Shown one piece after another: positions 1 to 7,808 of a stretch of 13,687 bases of DNA. The notes below the pieces were generated by a model. That model was given only the letters and a program-made list of their open reading frames with translations, did no database searches and was not told the DNA's origin. The DNA lies in contig JH993997.1 of NCBI GenBank assembly GCA_000316135.1, positions 1,431-15,117 of the forward strand, given 5' to 3'. This DNA comes from Trachipleistophora hominis. Its lineage: Eukaryota; Microsporidia; Pleistophoridae. The position numbers and the translations under genes were made by a program. How positions within the stretch are numbered: position 1 is the first letter of the stretch; the number at the start of each line of letters is the position of its first letter.

Positions 1-1726
1 CGATGTGGCTAGTTTTTATCGTTCAACAACTAATCCATAGCACAACAAATCGTGCAGTAATAACGATACTGAAATTGAACAATACTTCGTTTCAATAGAG
101 GTTTGAACCAATCTCTGATAAGTTGTGATACCAGTTTTTTTCCACAAAAGTATGTCCAATTATTACTTTCTTCATCTTTTACGTAGTTTTCTGATTATAG
201 TTCTAACATAATCAAAGATCACTTGTCACAAATAAACGGGAACTTTGACTAAACAATAAGTTAACATAAAGCGCTTATTTTGATTTTCTGTGAAACCCTC
301 TATCATTTGTTCCTGTATATCTCGAAGGCCCATCGCCAAATCGAGCGACTTTGAGATGAAAAGATTTTTAGTTCAAGAAATTACAAAGTTAGCAATTATT
401 ATCCGCAGTTAAGACGTGTTGAATCTCGATCTGTTATGATTAAACTATTTTTTATCTTTTTATGGTTGGTTTATTGAGAAAAGTAATTTTATGATGTGAA
501 TTTAGACTAAAATATAGTAAATACGTACGCGATGTTGAAGTATTTTCGTAGTAATAAAAATACAACTCACAAGAAGATTGGTAAGTTCGCAAAAAAAATT
601 AGAAGTTTTCTTTCCAAATTTTGCTACACAATTAAAGGCTATATGTTACTATGCAATTCTTATGTTCTTAAACTCGCTTAGAAACCATTTGTGATTGATA
701 TTATTTAGACAAATTATGGACGCCGATAGAAAATTAATTCCCTAACCTTTTCGAAGATACACACCGAGCTAAAGTGGTTGACTTAAAATAAATTTAGAAC
801 AAAAAAAGAATAAACATCATCGACTGCATGCTAATTTATATTTCCTTTTTATGAATGAAATATTACAAATAGTTAATAATAAATATTGTGGGAAACAATT
901 GTAATTATAATTTTGACACATCACGCGGTTACTCGGAAACTATAATATCAAAGGGACAATAAACATAATCTTTAAAATGAAATCTGAGATTTACCGAAAG
1001 AATTAGGGGAATAGCACAATGTTACAATGAATTAGATTTTTTGAAATAAACAGAATCTTCTACACCAATTTCAAGAGTTAAACTAAACAACGAACATTGT
1101 GTAATGAAGAAGATCTAGAAAATAACTGCATTGTCCGTTATAGAAAATAAATGGATGACAGAGATCGGATGAATTACTACTTAGACATTTGCCAGGATAA
1201 ACCTGAAAAGTATGTAAAATTTTCTAAAAATACCGCACAATGATGAATTACAAAATTTAAGTTGTATCTATCACTTGCAAAATGAAAGTATGTATGTTTA
1301 AGGCAAACAAAATCAAAATTCTTCAGAAATACATGTAAACTTTTCTCTTAGAATAAGGCGCCATCTTCCCATTCATTTCGCTATGAAAATGTACCAGAAT
1401 CACCGATATAAAATAGCTCAAAGATGTGCAGAGCGCAGCTAGATGATATGTTATAAGATGATAATTAAACTAACTTTTAATAAAAAAATGTGCAGAACGC
1501 TAGGAAACGGAAAATTTGCCCCCACCATCTAAGTCGTTAAGCAATCTCAAACTTTACAGACGTAATTTATTGAAGAAAATCTCAAATGATATACTCGTTT
1601 ATTTATACTTAAATTATTGCTAAATAGATTATCTATATTTTGTTTTTGGACCAAAAACTCATTGTTTTAAACATCTTGGCACTGTAGTCTTTGTTCTGCT
1701 TCATTTTGTATCTTATCCAGTTACGT
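1..1726. other. AT-rich stretch with no recognised gene
   Basis: I see no reading frame with a recognisable domain and no start codon that pairs the CCC-type signal with a frame of useful length. Two minor things are present. A 30-residue frame (1151-1243, +) has a fairly protein-like composition but follows a stop codon directly and has no CCC signal. A short imperfect direct repeat (ATGTGCAGAGCGC at 1424-1436, ATGTGCAGAACGC at 1488-1500) is also present. This stretch lies downstream of the PAP2 gene and probably contains its 3' untranslated region. Confidence 0.6.
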
Positions 1727-2173
1727 TCAATAACAGATTTTTTTTCTGAGTTTGAACCGATTCAGAAGCGATATTTCCATGAACAGGGCGAAACATAGTC
1801 CAAAAAACACCTGTTGTGGCGTATGATGGTTGTAAAATACACGGGTGAATATACCGAACAGCCCTATTAGGAACGTGAAAACAGACATGTTGTACATAAA
1901 ATACTGGGTGTAGAACACAGAGTGTGTACTAGGAAATGCGTAGTTTGAAGTAAATATATAAATGCCGTTGTCTACGATTCCCCTTATGTATCCTCGGTTG
2001 ACATCGCCGGGTCTATCCATTCTGAAGTAGAGCTTTAAAATGTTAGAAACAATAAAACAAAGCGCGATTCGTATAATCTGATTCGAATGATAAACGCTTC
2101 TTCTCGTCAATCCTCTTAAATGATATATGCACAGGACCAGGGGAAGATACGTAAAGAAAGCATCGACTACCAT
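1727..2173 (-). CDS. PAP2-superfamily membrane lipid phosphatase, dolichyldiphosphatase-like or sphingoid-phosphate phosphatase-like
   Basis: This 148-residue protein carries the three PAP2 (type 2 phosphatidic acid phosphatase) motifs in order: K47-x6-R54-P55, P81-S-T-H84, and R111-x5-H117. H84 and H117 would be the catalytic histidines that remove phosphate from a lipid phosphate at the ER membrane. The position where most PAP2 enzymes have Asp, four after the second His, is Gln121. As I recall the family, dolichyl-diphosphatases (Cax4/DOLPP1) also have Gln in a very similar RVxxxxHTxxQV block, whereas the PSTH form of motif 2 recalls sphingoid-phosphate phosphatases. Hydrophobic segments lie near residues 5-19, 32-46, 94-110 and 122-136. 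The protein is shorter than the usual 200-400 residues. The open frame begins at a TTG at 2182, but the first ATG is at 2173 and has CCCC two nucleotides upstream. The family is secure; the exact substrate is inference. Confidence 0.85.
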   Translation of the reverse strand: MVVDAFFTYLPLVLCIYHLRGLTRRSVYHSNQIIRIALCFIVSNILKLYFRMDRPGDVNRGYIRGIVDNGIYIFTSNYAFPSTHSVFYTQYFMYNMSVFTFLIGLFGIFTRVFYNHHTPQQVFFGLCFALFMEISLLNRFKLRKKICY

Positions 2174-2179
2174 CAGGGG
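2174..2179 (-). promoter_or_regulatory. CCC-type start signal of the PAP2 gene
   Basis: On the minus strand CCCC stands two nucleotides before the ATG at 2173. It supports this ATG over the TTG codon three codons earlier. Confidence 0.6.
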
Positions 2180-2459
2180 CAATTTGATTTTTTTATTATT
2201 TATTTTTTATTTGTTACAAAACCAAAATGATGAATCAAACACTTCTGTTTACGAAATAAAATTATTCAGTTCTTGTACAGACCAATCACGTACATTCCTA
2301 TAGAAGAATAAAAACAAATGATATCTCTAGAAAATATATTTTAAGAAAATGCAAGTAAATATCTAATTAGGTAAATTGTTCCTACCACAGCTCATACCAG
2401 CGGAACAAGTTTAGCAATTGAAAGAGAATACGTGGTATTTAATAGGTGCAGTTTGACAA

Positions 2460-2499
2460 ATCGTATATTATCATTAGTTATTATTTTTTTATCGGTTAG
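2460..2499. repeat. 40-bp direct repeat, copy 1
   Basis: The 40 bases starting ATCGTATATTATC and ending ATCGGTTAG are identical to 2584-2623, including a run of seven T. The period is 124 bp with 84 bp between copies. Similarity extends weakly on both sides: TGACAAA lies upstream of both, and GTTAGAAAG versus GTTAGGAAA follow. Perfect identity in AT-rich non-coding DNA suggests a recent duplication or a constrained site. Confidence 0.9.
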
Positions 2500-2583
2500 A
2501 AAGTAATAACACGACTTATTGAGACGTACATCAGGTCGTTTGTTACAAAACTTTCAAACACGGTATTTCTGACAAAGTGAGCT

Positions 2584-2623
2584 ATCGTATATTATCATTA
2601 GTTATTATTTTTTTATCGGTTAG
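2584..2623. repeat. 40-bp direct repeat, copy 2
   Basis: This is the second perfect copy of the 40-base unit at 2460-2499, in the same orientation. No third copy was noticed in the window. It lies about 410 bp upstream of the PAP2 start on the minus strand, so a regulatory role is possible but not shown. Confidence 0.9.
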
Positions 2624-3165
2624 GAAATAAATTTAAGCTGTCGAATACAGCGATACAAATAAATGCATCGTTGTGTGTGAGCCCTGATACGAATGAAGTT
2701 AATTATTATGTGAGAAAACAAACGAGTAGTAAAAGATACAAAGTAAAACAATATAGCAACATGTATTTGATCAATATATGTTACAAGAAGGGGGTGTAAC
2801 CGATAGTTACGCTCGTAGCTTGTCCGTTAGAGGTAATTAAACATACGATCACAACCAGTTAAACGTATTTTTTCTAAATTTTCGTTGTACAACACTTATA
2901 AGTTACGTATTTATCACTGTTGAATAACGTATAAGCTATCCTGTTGCAAACAGTGGTTTTAACTACACGACAATTTCAACGTTTGCGGTGAATCATGGAC
3001 AATTTACAGAAATGATCATCTTCTTTGTTTGCAAATCGATGAAATGTGTGATAAGTAGCCTCTTGTATAACATCGTATTCTTCGACAAACTAAAAAATAG
3101 AAATAAAGATAAAATAGTGTATGTTATAATACAAACACATTATTTCGTAAAAAAAGTGCTTTAAA

Positions 3166-3585
3166 CTACTCATTTTGTTCTTGCACGGCTACCATCGTCC
3201 ATTTCTTGACAAGCTGCTTGCTCAAATTTCTGATCTCACTGGTTTCATGATTGTTTAAGCTGTAAAAATATACAATTTTGCCTATTTCGCTCTCAACCAG
3301 TTGGTCTCTCGTAACGCTAGTCTTGAGAAGAAAGGACAAAATTTCACTTTTGATTTCGATATTTGGCAACGTGTTGTCGGGAAGCGGTTCAAGCCACTCT
3401 TTCAAAATCAGAAATGTCTCGGTGTCGATATCGTTGCGCAGCGAATAGAGAGCTCGTATGCACCCATCCAAATTATCTAGTCTATTTAGTGCTGGTTTGC
3501 CGTGTCTGTTAAGCTCTTTATCTCTGAAAACGGCGTCCTTCATTTTTTCTTTTATAGCCGTCAGCGCGTCGTTCTCACGTTCCAT
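3166..3585 (-). CDS. IWS1/Spn1 transcription elongation factor, conserved core only
   Basis: The 139-residue product matches the conserved helical TFIIS-N-like domain of IWS1/Spn1. This nuclear factor binds the histone chaperone Spt6 and travels with RNA polymerase II during elongation. Recognisable blocks are RDKELNRHGKPALN (21-34), the diagnostic LKEWLEPLPDNTLPN (61-75), IGKIVYFY (101-108) and LVKKW (125-129). Yeast and animal homologues carry long disordered acidic arms around this core; here almost nothing lies outside it. The open frame runs up to 3774, but the extra 63 residues are not protein-like. The ATG at 3585 has CCC eight nucleotides upstream, so I start there. The next gene upstream on the same strand is the tRNA-Ala at 3879-3950. 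The assignment is firm; that Spt6 binding is kept is inferred from family knowledge. Confidence 0.93.
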   Translation of the reverse strand: MERENDALTAIKEKMKDAVFRDKELNRHGKPALNRLDNLDGCIRALYSLRNDIDTETFLILKEWLEPLPDNTLPNIEIKSEILSFLLKTSVTRDQLVESEIGKIVYFYSLNNHETSEIRNLSKQLVKKWTMVAVQEQNE

Positions 3586-3593
3586 TTCGCTAA

Positions 3594-3596
3594 GGG
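3594..3596 (-). promoter_or_regulatory. CCC-type start signal of the IWS1 gene
   Basis: CCC on the minus strand is eight nucleotides before the ATG at 3585. It decides the start against the in-frame extension reaching 3774. Confidence 0.5.
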
Positions 3597-3870
3597 ACCA
3601 GAATTTTAGCGAAAACAAAAATGTGTGCTTTGTATTGGTTATTAGCACATGAGAAAAATTAAATCGATATTTAGTCCTGTGGTTGATGAGGTTGAGTGAC
3701 CGTTTCTGAAGAGACTTGCATCGTACCATCGACGACTCAATAACATTGTAGTGATAAAAATAGGTGATAAACACAGAGAGAGTTGCATTACTTGTAAAAT
3801 AAGTTGTTTCTGGTCGTATAACAAGGAACGCGATCGATCCATCGAAAGACTGAAAAACATGAAAACCTCC

Positions 3871-3876
3871 AAAAAA
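3871..3876 (-). terminator. Pol III terminator of tRNA-Ala
   Basis: A run of six T on the minus strand begins two bases after the discriminator base of the tRNA. This is the normal RNA polymerase III stop signal. Confidence 0.8.
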
Positions 3877-3878
3877 TG

Positions 3879-3950
3879 TGGAGAATTCGAGGTTTGAACT
3901 CGAGACCTTTTACTTGCGAAGCAAACGCTCTACCACTGAGCTAATTCCCC
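3879..3950 (-). tRNA. tRNA-Ala, anticodon CGC
   Basis: The 72-nt minus-strand sequence folds into a complete cloverleaf without an intron. The acceptor stem is GGGGAAT/ATTCTCC with G3:U70, the main alanine identity pair, and the discriminator is A. The D arm is GCTC-AGTGGTA-GAGC. The anticodon arm is TTTGC-TTCGCAA-GTAAA, giving anticodon CGC for codon GCG. The variable loop is AGGTC. The T arm is TCGAG-TTCAAAC-CTCGA. The A box (TAGCTCAGTGG) and B box (GAGTTCAAACC) are intact and a T6 terminator follows. It lies upstream of IWS1 on the same strand and divergent from the gene at 4185. Confidence 0.97.
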
Positions 3951-4176
3951 GTCATCACTTTCGGAATTAAATACTGATATATACCAATTACCAATATTCT
4001 GCTATACATCGAGTTATCGCCATAGTAAATGTAGTTCTAAATGGTTGACTCTAAATTTTACGTTTTTATACACTGTTTTATTTCGAAAAGAATCACGAAA
4101 ATTGTTAACACATTAAACCTTTTGTTTTCTTTAGATATTACCATTACATCGTTTAAAATTTGTGCTGCAATATTTG

Positions 4177-4180
4177 CCCC
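4177..4180 (+). promoter_or_regulatory. CCCC start signal of the 147-residue gene
   Basis: CCCC followed by GGGT precedes the ATG at 4185. It sits inside a longer open frame that begins at 4041 and argues that the first 48 codons of that frame are not translated. Confidence 0.55.
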
Positions 4181-4184
4181 GGGT

Positions 4185-4628
4185 ATGGAATTTCATGTCG
4201 AGAATGGGCAATTTCGCATTCACAACACGAATCACAATCTTTTGACCCTTGAAATTACATTTGACGAAGAAAAGGAGATTAAAAAACCTATGAATATTCC
4301 TTTACTGTATCCTCCACCACCGTCTGTTATCAGCGACGTGTCTCAGCGCACGAACATACATGTCGAAGTTGAACATCCATTCAGTCAGCATTTCAAATTC
4401 GACCACCGATTTTTGGTTAAGTACCTGCTAAGCTTGCTTTATAACAAAACGGTGCATTTAAAAGTGATATGTTTTGATGAAGAGCTAAAATTTGACATTT
4501 TCTTTGAAACACTACGCGAATTATTGAAACGAATAGACGGCACGCAGGTCGAGTTGTTCTGCGATGACACATCTAAACGAATAGTCATCGCAGGCAAGGT
4601 GGTATACGAAACTAAAATATTTTTTTAA
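4185..4628 (+). CDS. Unrecognised 147-residue protein
   Basis: I do not recognise this protein. The open frame starts at an ATG at 4041, but the first 48 residues are low-quality sequence and the ATG at 4185 has CCCC four nucleotides upstream. From there the composition is that of a soluble folded protein. The N-terminal part (1-26) alternates like beta strands (EFHVENGQF, LLTLEITF). An acidic/basic stretch (27-34) follows, then a proline cluster LLYPPPPS (40-47). The C-terminal half (75-147) alternates helix-like and strand-like segments (FLVKYLLSLLY, HLKVICF, FFETLRELLKRI, VELFCDD, KRIVIAGKVV). There is no signal peptide, membrane segment, or visible zinc or nucleotide-binding motif. It is divergent from the tRNA-Ala. 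Good codon structure, the start signal and a nearby AATAAA make it a likely real gene, perhaps lineage-specific or a fast-evolving subunit of a conserved complex. Confidence 0.72.
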   Translation: MEFHVENGQFRIHNTNHNLLTLEITFDEEKEIKKPMNIPLLYPPPPSVISDVSQRTNIHVEVEHPFSQHFKFDHRFLVKYLLSLLYNKTVHLKVICFDEELKFDIFFETLRELLKRIDGTQVELFCDDTSKRIVIAGKVVYETKIFF

Positions 4629-4642
4629 ATTATTTGTAATTT

Positions 4643-4648
4643 AATAAA
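4643..4648 (+). terminator. Polyadenylation signal AATAAA after the 147-residue gene
   Basis: A canonical AATAAA lies 14 nt past the stop codon. Such short 3' untranslated regions are usual in microsporidia. AATAAA is common by chance in AT-rich DNA, so the call is moderate. Confidence 0.4.
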
Positions 4649-4813
4649 CACTTGATTTTTATACATGATCTTATACTCTTGCTTAATAGTATCTACAATG
4701 TTTTAAGGCGTTAAATTGATGTTTCCAATCTTTTGTGTATGATATGATTTACTCATTTACAATTTGCTATTTGAACAGAACATGCTATTAGTTCGATTAT
4801 GAATAGCTAATAT

Positions 4814-5002
4814 ATGAATATGATCTCTAGAGAATGTTTTACAGCCGCGTATACGAAGAATTCGCTTCAAATTGATTCGGCTATCAATAAAATACACCGT
4901 CATAATCAACTCGTTTATACCATGAACTCTATGTTTAGCACATCTTATGTTGGTATCAACAACGTTATCTACCAAAAAACAAAAATAAAATTGAATTATT
5001 AG
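4814..5002 (+). other. Doubtful 62-residue ORF
   Basis: The frame opens directly after an in-frame TAA and encodes 62 residues that look helical (residues 15-35 include KNSLQIDSAINKIHRHNQL), ending KIKLNY. It has no CCC-type signal before its ATG, unlike every confident gene in the window. The segment IDSAINKIHRHNQL...VGINNVIYQ faintly recalls the SNARE-helix region of Bos1/membrin-type proteins, but no membrane anchor follows in any frame. I cannot support that identity. It may be a chance frame or the decayed end of a gene. Confidence 0.2.
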
Positions 5003-5060
5003 CATAGCCTTTCACAATTGATAGCTTCTTACTGCTTGTAAATCTTTGCCATTTTACCGT

Positions 5061-5064
5061 CCCC
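5061..5064 (+). promoter_or_regulatory. CCCC start signal of the ORC2 gene
   Basis: CCCC directly abuts the ATG at 5065 with no spacer. This is the strictest form of the signal and also occurs before the ING gene. Confidence 0.65.
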
Positions 5065-5700
5065 ATGAAAAAAAAATTGAAAGATTTTCATATTAGCTGT
5101 GTGCCTGAGTATTTAACATTTCTCAAAACCTTTAATATTCTTTTCTACGGGTATGGCGATAAATCAGTCCTTCTGAGAGAAATGTTTCCAAACGCGAATT
5201 TCATAAATGCATATCCTGCAACTCTCTCCAAGAGTAAAATCAATATTATCTTTAAATTCGATTTAACGAGTACGGATCCAGAAAAGTTCCCAAAGAATAA
5301 CGTTGTCTGCGTTCTTGATACTATGGATCCCACTGCAATCAATTTTTGCGATGAAGACTTAGAAGATTTTAACTTTATAATGAAGGACTTAACCACATAT
5401 GTGCCTTATGAAAACGTGTTTGAGGTAGATAAGGGAGAGGCAGACTTAAAAAACTTGCTCAACAATGTTCCAAAGCGTAGCAGAAATCTTCTTAAAATTT
5501 TCATCAATTTGTGTGAAAATAATTTTGCTCTCATTACAGAGTTGTTGAATGTAGCAAAAAAGGAATTGTTTATAACCAATACTAAAACCATTTATCAATT
5601 ACTTGGAGAATTTGTCGATCACCGGATCATCAAGTACAGGGAAGATAAAATAGTGCTATTGGTGAAAAAAGAAAAGATATTGTGTCATATGGTTAACTGA
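5065..5700 (+). CDS. ORC2: Origin recognition complex subunit 2, short form
   Basis: The 211-residue product matches the C-terminal half of Orc2, a subunit of the six-protein complex that marks replication origins and helps load the MCM helicase. Key blocks are FNILFYGYGDK (23-33), the Orc2 signature close to FYGxGSK, and the strand FIMKDLTTYVPY (104-115). The tail from about 138 to 205 includes SRNLLKIF, LFITNTKTIYQLLGEFVDHRII and KIVLLV, and fits the Orc2 winged helix. Orc2 has an AAA-like fold without a working ATPase site, and no Walker A lysine motif is seen. Yeast and animal Orc2 have roughly 580-620 residues; the long N-terminal region is absent. CCCC directly precedes the ATG. I find no other ORC gene in the window. 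Confidence 0.9.
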   Translation: MKKKLKDFHISCVPEYLTFLKTFNILFYGYGDKSVLLREMFPNANFINAYPATLSKSKINIIFKFDLTSTDPEKFPKNNVVCVLDTMDPTAINFCDEDLEDFNFIMKDLTTYVPYENVFEVDKGEADLKNLLNNVPKRSRNLLKIFINLCENNFALITELLNVAKKELFITNTKTIYQLLGEFVDHRIIKYREDKIVLLVKKEKILCHMVN

Positions 5701-7070
5701 GTAAATTGTGTACACTTAGTACTTATTATTGTAATTCACGAATTGAAACAGCTGTGCGAATACTAAAAAATATTTCCACGGTTCAGTTAAAAGTAATACT
5801 CATTGTTATATATTAACAGATAGTTTAGTCGGCGGGTTTCTAAGTAGCGCTCCTTCAATACAAAAAATATTAACAATCATCATCAACCAGTATTAATAAA
5901 AAGGCAACTTGCAAGCCGATTGGTCAACTCGAGAATAATCAAAAAATTTCATTCCACGTTTTGGTAACAAATAAAAATTAACATGGTTTAGTTAAGTTGC
6001 TAAAATCTGCGCAGCAGTATTTTACAATATTAGAGAACACTAACAATCTCAGCTAAAAAGTAATTTTCTAACTCTACAGAAAAACGCAATTCGTTAAAGA
6101 ACGGCTTAAATTACATAGTGACTTAAGGTAACGAACGTATTAGAAATATCATAACCTGTTTTCTGTTTTATAAGCAGAATAGTATATCCAACAAACTCAT
6201 TAAAATTTATTAATGCTATTACATCCTTCCATCGAGTGACTTATGATGTTTTGCTCATATTCTAATAAATTCGCATATATTATACTTTATTAGGCACATT
6301 TTTCTGTTTCTTTTTCATCATTTCTACTTGATTCTTTGTAATTTTTTAACTTTAGTTTTTGTGAAAAGGAGATCAAGAGCATAAGGCCTACCATAAAAAA
6401 CATGTTAAGAACTGTATATATCAGACATGATTTTATCTATCCATATTCTTCACTTTGATGTGTGCAAATTCTATTTCTCAGTTCAATATTTCATAATCCC
6501 ACTTAAAGAATGCATATTTAATTGTTTAATCCATTTTTATTTAGTGTTATATATAGTTAAAGAAATATTCAGTGGCTCAAGTAAATCATATGTAGGAACA
6601 TTAAAAATTACTGCAGTATAAAATACCAGATGTCTCATAACCGTGTAAATAAATAGAGTTTGTTTGGATAAAAGATCATCTTTTACATTATACGAGTTTA
6701 TCATGCTATAGTATTTGTATGTTACAGTGATGATATTGATCAACGAACAAAGTTTTTTGACCTCTCTTCTCCTCATTCGTATCTGTGATACTTGTAGCAA
6801 ACAAAGAATAGAACATTATTAAGAAGGTGTAGAAGGAATAGAATTTGCTACTTTAATATTAATTTCATTTTAATACTGGGCTTTTATACGGAATTTGCAA
6901 GCTTGAATCAAGCGGCAACCTACTAACGAGTACAAAAATCAAGCTTTCGTATCTTTTCTTATTCTAACTATTCTTATAGTTCATCCTCCTACAACCTGAC
7001 CAAGTAGTAGGTGATAGATTAAGAATAAATTAGTGTAAAAGTATAAAAGCAGTGAGAATTCATATAAACA
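5701..7070. other. Gene-free stretch after ORC2
   Basis: I see no supported gene on either strand. Short frames around 6427-6621 (+) and 6537-6800 (-) overlap each other. The minus one opens at TTG, neither has a CCC-type start signal, and their composition is not protein-like. No tRNA, tandem repeat or clear hairpin was found by eye. Confidence 0.55.
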
Positions 7071-7637
7071 ATGAGAAATTTAATGGATTACTTGAGCAGC
7101 ATTTTAGTGAAATGGTTACTAGAAATAGTCATGTTTGGTATAAATGGCGAAAGAAGATACATGCGTCCGAATTATAATGAAGCGAGGAGAGAATATAGAA
7201 GAATGTGTAAGAATAAGCATACGTATAACCAGAATGCAAGACGGATATTAGGTTTAGGCAAAGTAAAAATAGTGAATGCAAAGAGGGACAAAATTAAACA
7301 GTTGAGATATTATATTTGGTCGAGGAAAAGATCGAAGCACGATAGAACAATCTATGAGGATGAAAATGTGTCAGAAAAAAGGAAGAGAAAATCTGCGTGT
7401 GCATCGGATAACGTAGTTTTAATGAGAGTATTTCATAAGAAATTGGTGGAAATGATAAATTGTGGTAATCTAATGATTGGAAAAGCAAACAAAAAGTTGT
7501 TAATGATGCTTTTTTCAATTCAGCTTTTGATTGATTACTATAAAGTAGGTAGTTTAAAAATGATTGTGTATCATAATAGATGGAAAATAGAATTAAAGCG
7601 AACTGAGAGGTGTTATGAGATCGAAGAAGGCGAGTAA
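7071..7637 (+). other. Doubtful 188-residue basic ORF, possibly a mobile-element relic
   Basis: The frame encodes a very basic protein with runs such as NEARREYRRMCKNK (36-49) and SEKRKRK, and no domain I recognise. The coding strand is strikingly purine-rich compared with the known genes. There is no CCC-type signal before the ATG. A second frame overlaps it from 7034 to 7174 and holds the more protein-like HVWYKWRKKIHASEL. It ends exactly where the basic EARREYRR segment begins in the first frame. Basic Trp-rich segments followed by EARRExRR occur in the linker between endonuclease and reverse transcriptase of non-LTR retrotransposons. A frameshifted relic is therefore possible, but no catalytic domain is visible. 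It could also be a chance frame created by the strand bias. Confidence 0.2.
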
Positions 7638-7712
7638 AACAGAAAGTGTAAATGTATTGATGCATGAGTAGCAAGTTTTAGTTTTTTGTGGGACGTTTTG
7701 GTAGTATGCGGG

Positions 7713-7732
7713 TAGTTGCCTACGGGACAGGG
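7713..7732 (+). repeat. TAGTT-GCCTACGGGACAGGG, copy 1
   Basis: A 20-base unit whose 15-base core GCCTACGGGACAGGG recurs exactly at 7755-7769. A C-containing, G-rich word like this is rare in this AT-rich window, so its close repetition is unlikely to be chance. Confidence 0.85.
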
Positions 7733-7748
7733 TACAATAGTGTGTGCA

Positions 7749-7769
7749 TAGTTCGCCTACGGGACAGGG
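7749..7769 (+). repeat. TAGTT-C-GCCTACGGGACAGGG, copy 2
   Basis: Second copy of the unit at 7713-7732 with one inserted C. The period is about 37 bases. It ends five bases before the hairpin at 7774-7808. Confidence 0.85.
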
Positions 7770-7773
7770 CATA

Positions 7774-7808
7774 ACTAACATCAATTGCCGCTCTCGATAG
7801 ATGTTAGT
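7774..7808 (+). repeat. Perfect 9-bp inverted repeat (hairpin)
   Basis: ACTAACATC (7774-7782) pairs perfectly with GATGTTAGT (7800-7808) around a 17-base loop that is itself fairly GC-rich. It follows directly after the duplicated motif. It could be a transcript-end structure, an element terminus or part of a folded RNA. Confidence 0.6.

Larger units (their letters stand above)
2180..3165. other. Intergenic stretch between two minus-strand genes
   Basis: No gene is supported here. The stretch holds the upstream region of the PAP2 gene, a perfect 40-bp direct repeat (listed separately), and the 3' flank of the IWS1 gene. A C5 run on the minus strand near 2787 is followed only by an 18-codon hydrophobic frame, which I do not call. 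Confidence 0.55.

Noticed and set aside
1151..1243. 30-residue plus-strand frame MDDRDRMNYYLDICQ...
   Set aside because: The composition is protein-like and a GTATGT could be a splice donor, but there is no CCC signal, no acceptor that extends it, and no family match.
1383..1442. Short frame after a CCC (MKMYQNHRYKIAQRCAERS)
   Set aside because: Only 19 residues, with the CCC farther from the ATG than in any confident gene.
3642..3872. 76-codon minus-strand frame upstream of IWS1
   Set aside because: It overlaps the IWS1 upstream region and the tRNA trailer, has no start signal and is not protein-like.
6427..6800. Overlapping frames on both strands
   Set aside because: Neither has a CCC-type signal, the minus frame opens at TTG, and no domain is recognisable.
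7294..7674. 126-codon minus-strand frame
   Set aside because: It is the complement of the purine-rich region; its Ser/Phe/Leu/Tyr-rich product follows from strand bias.
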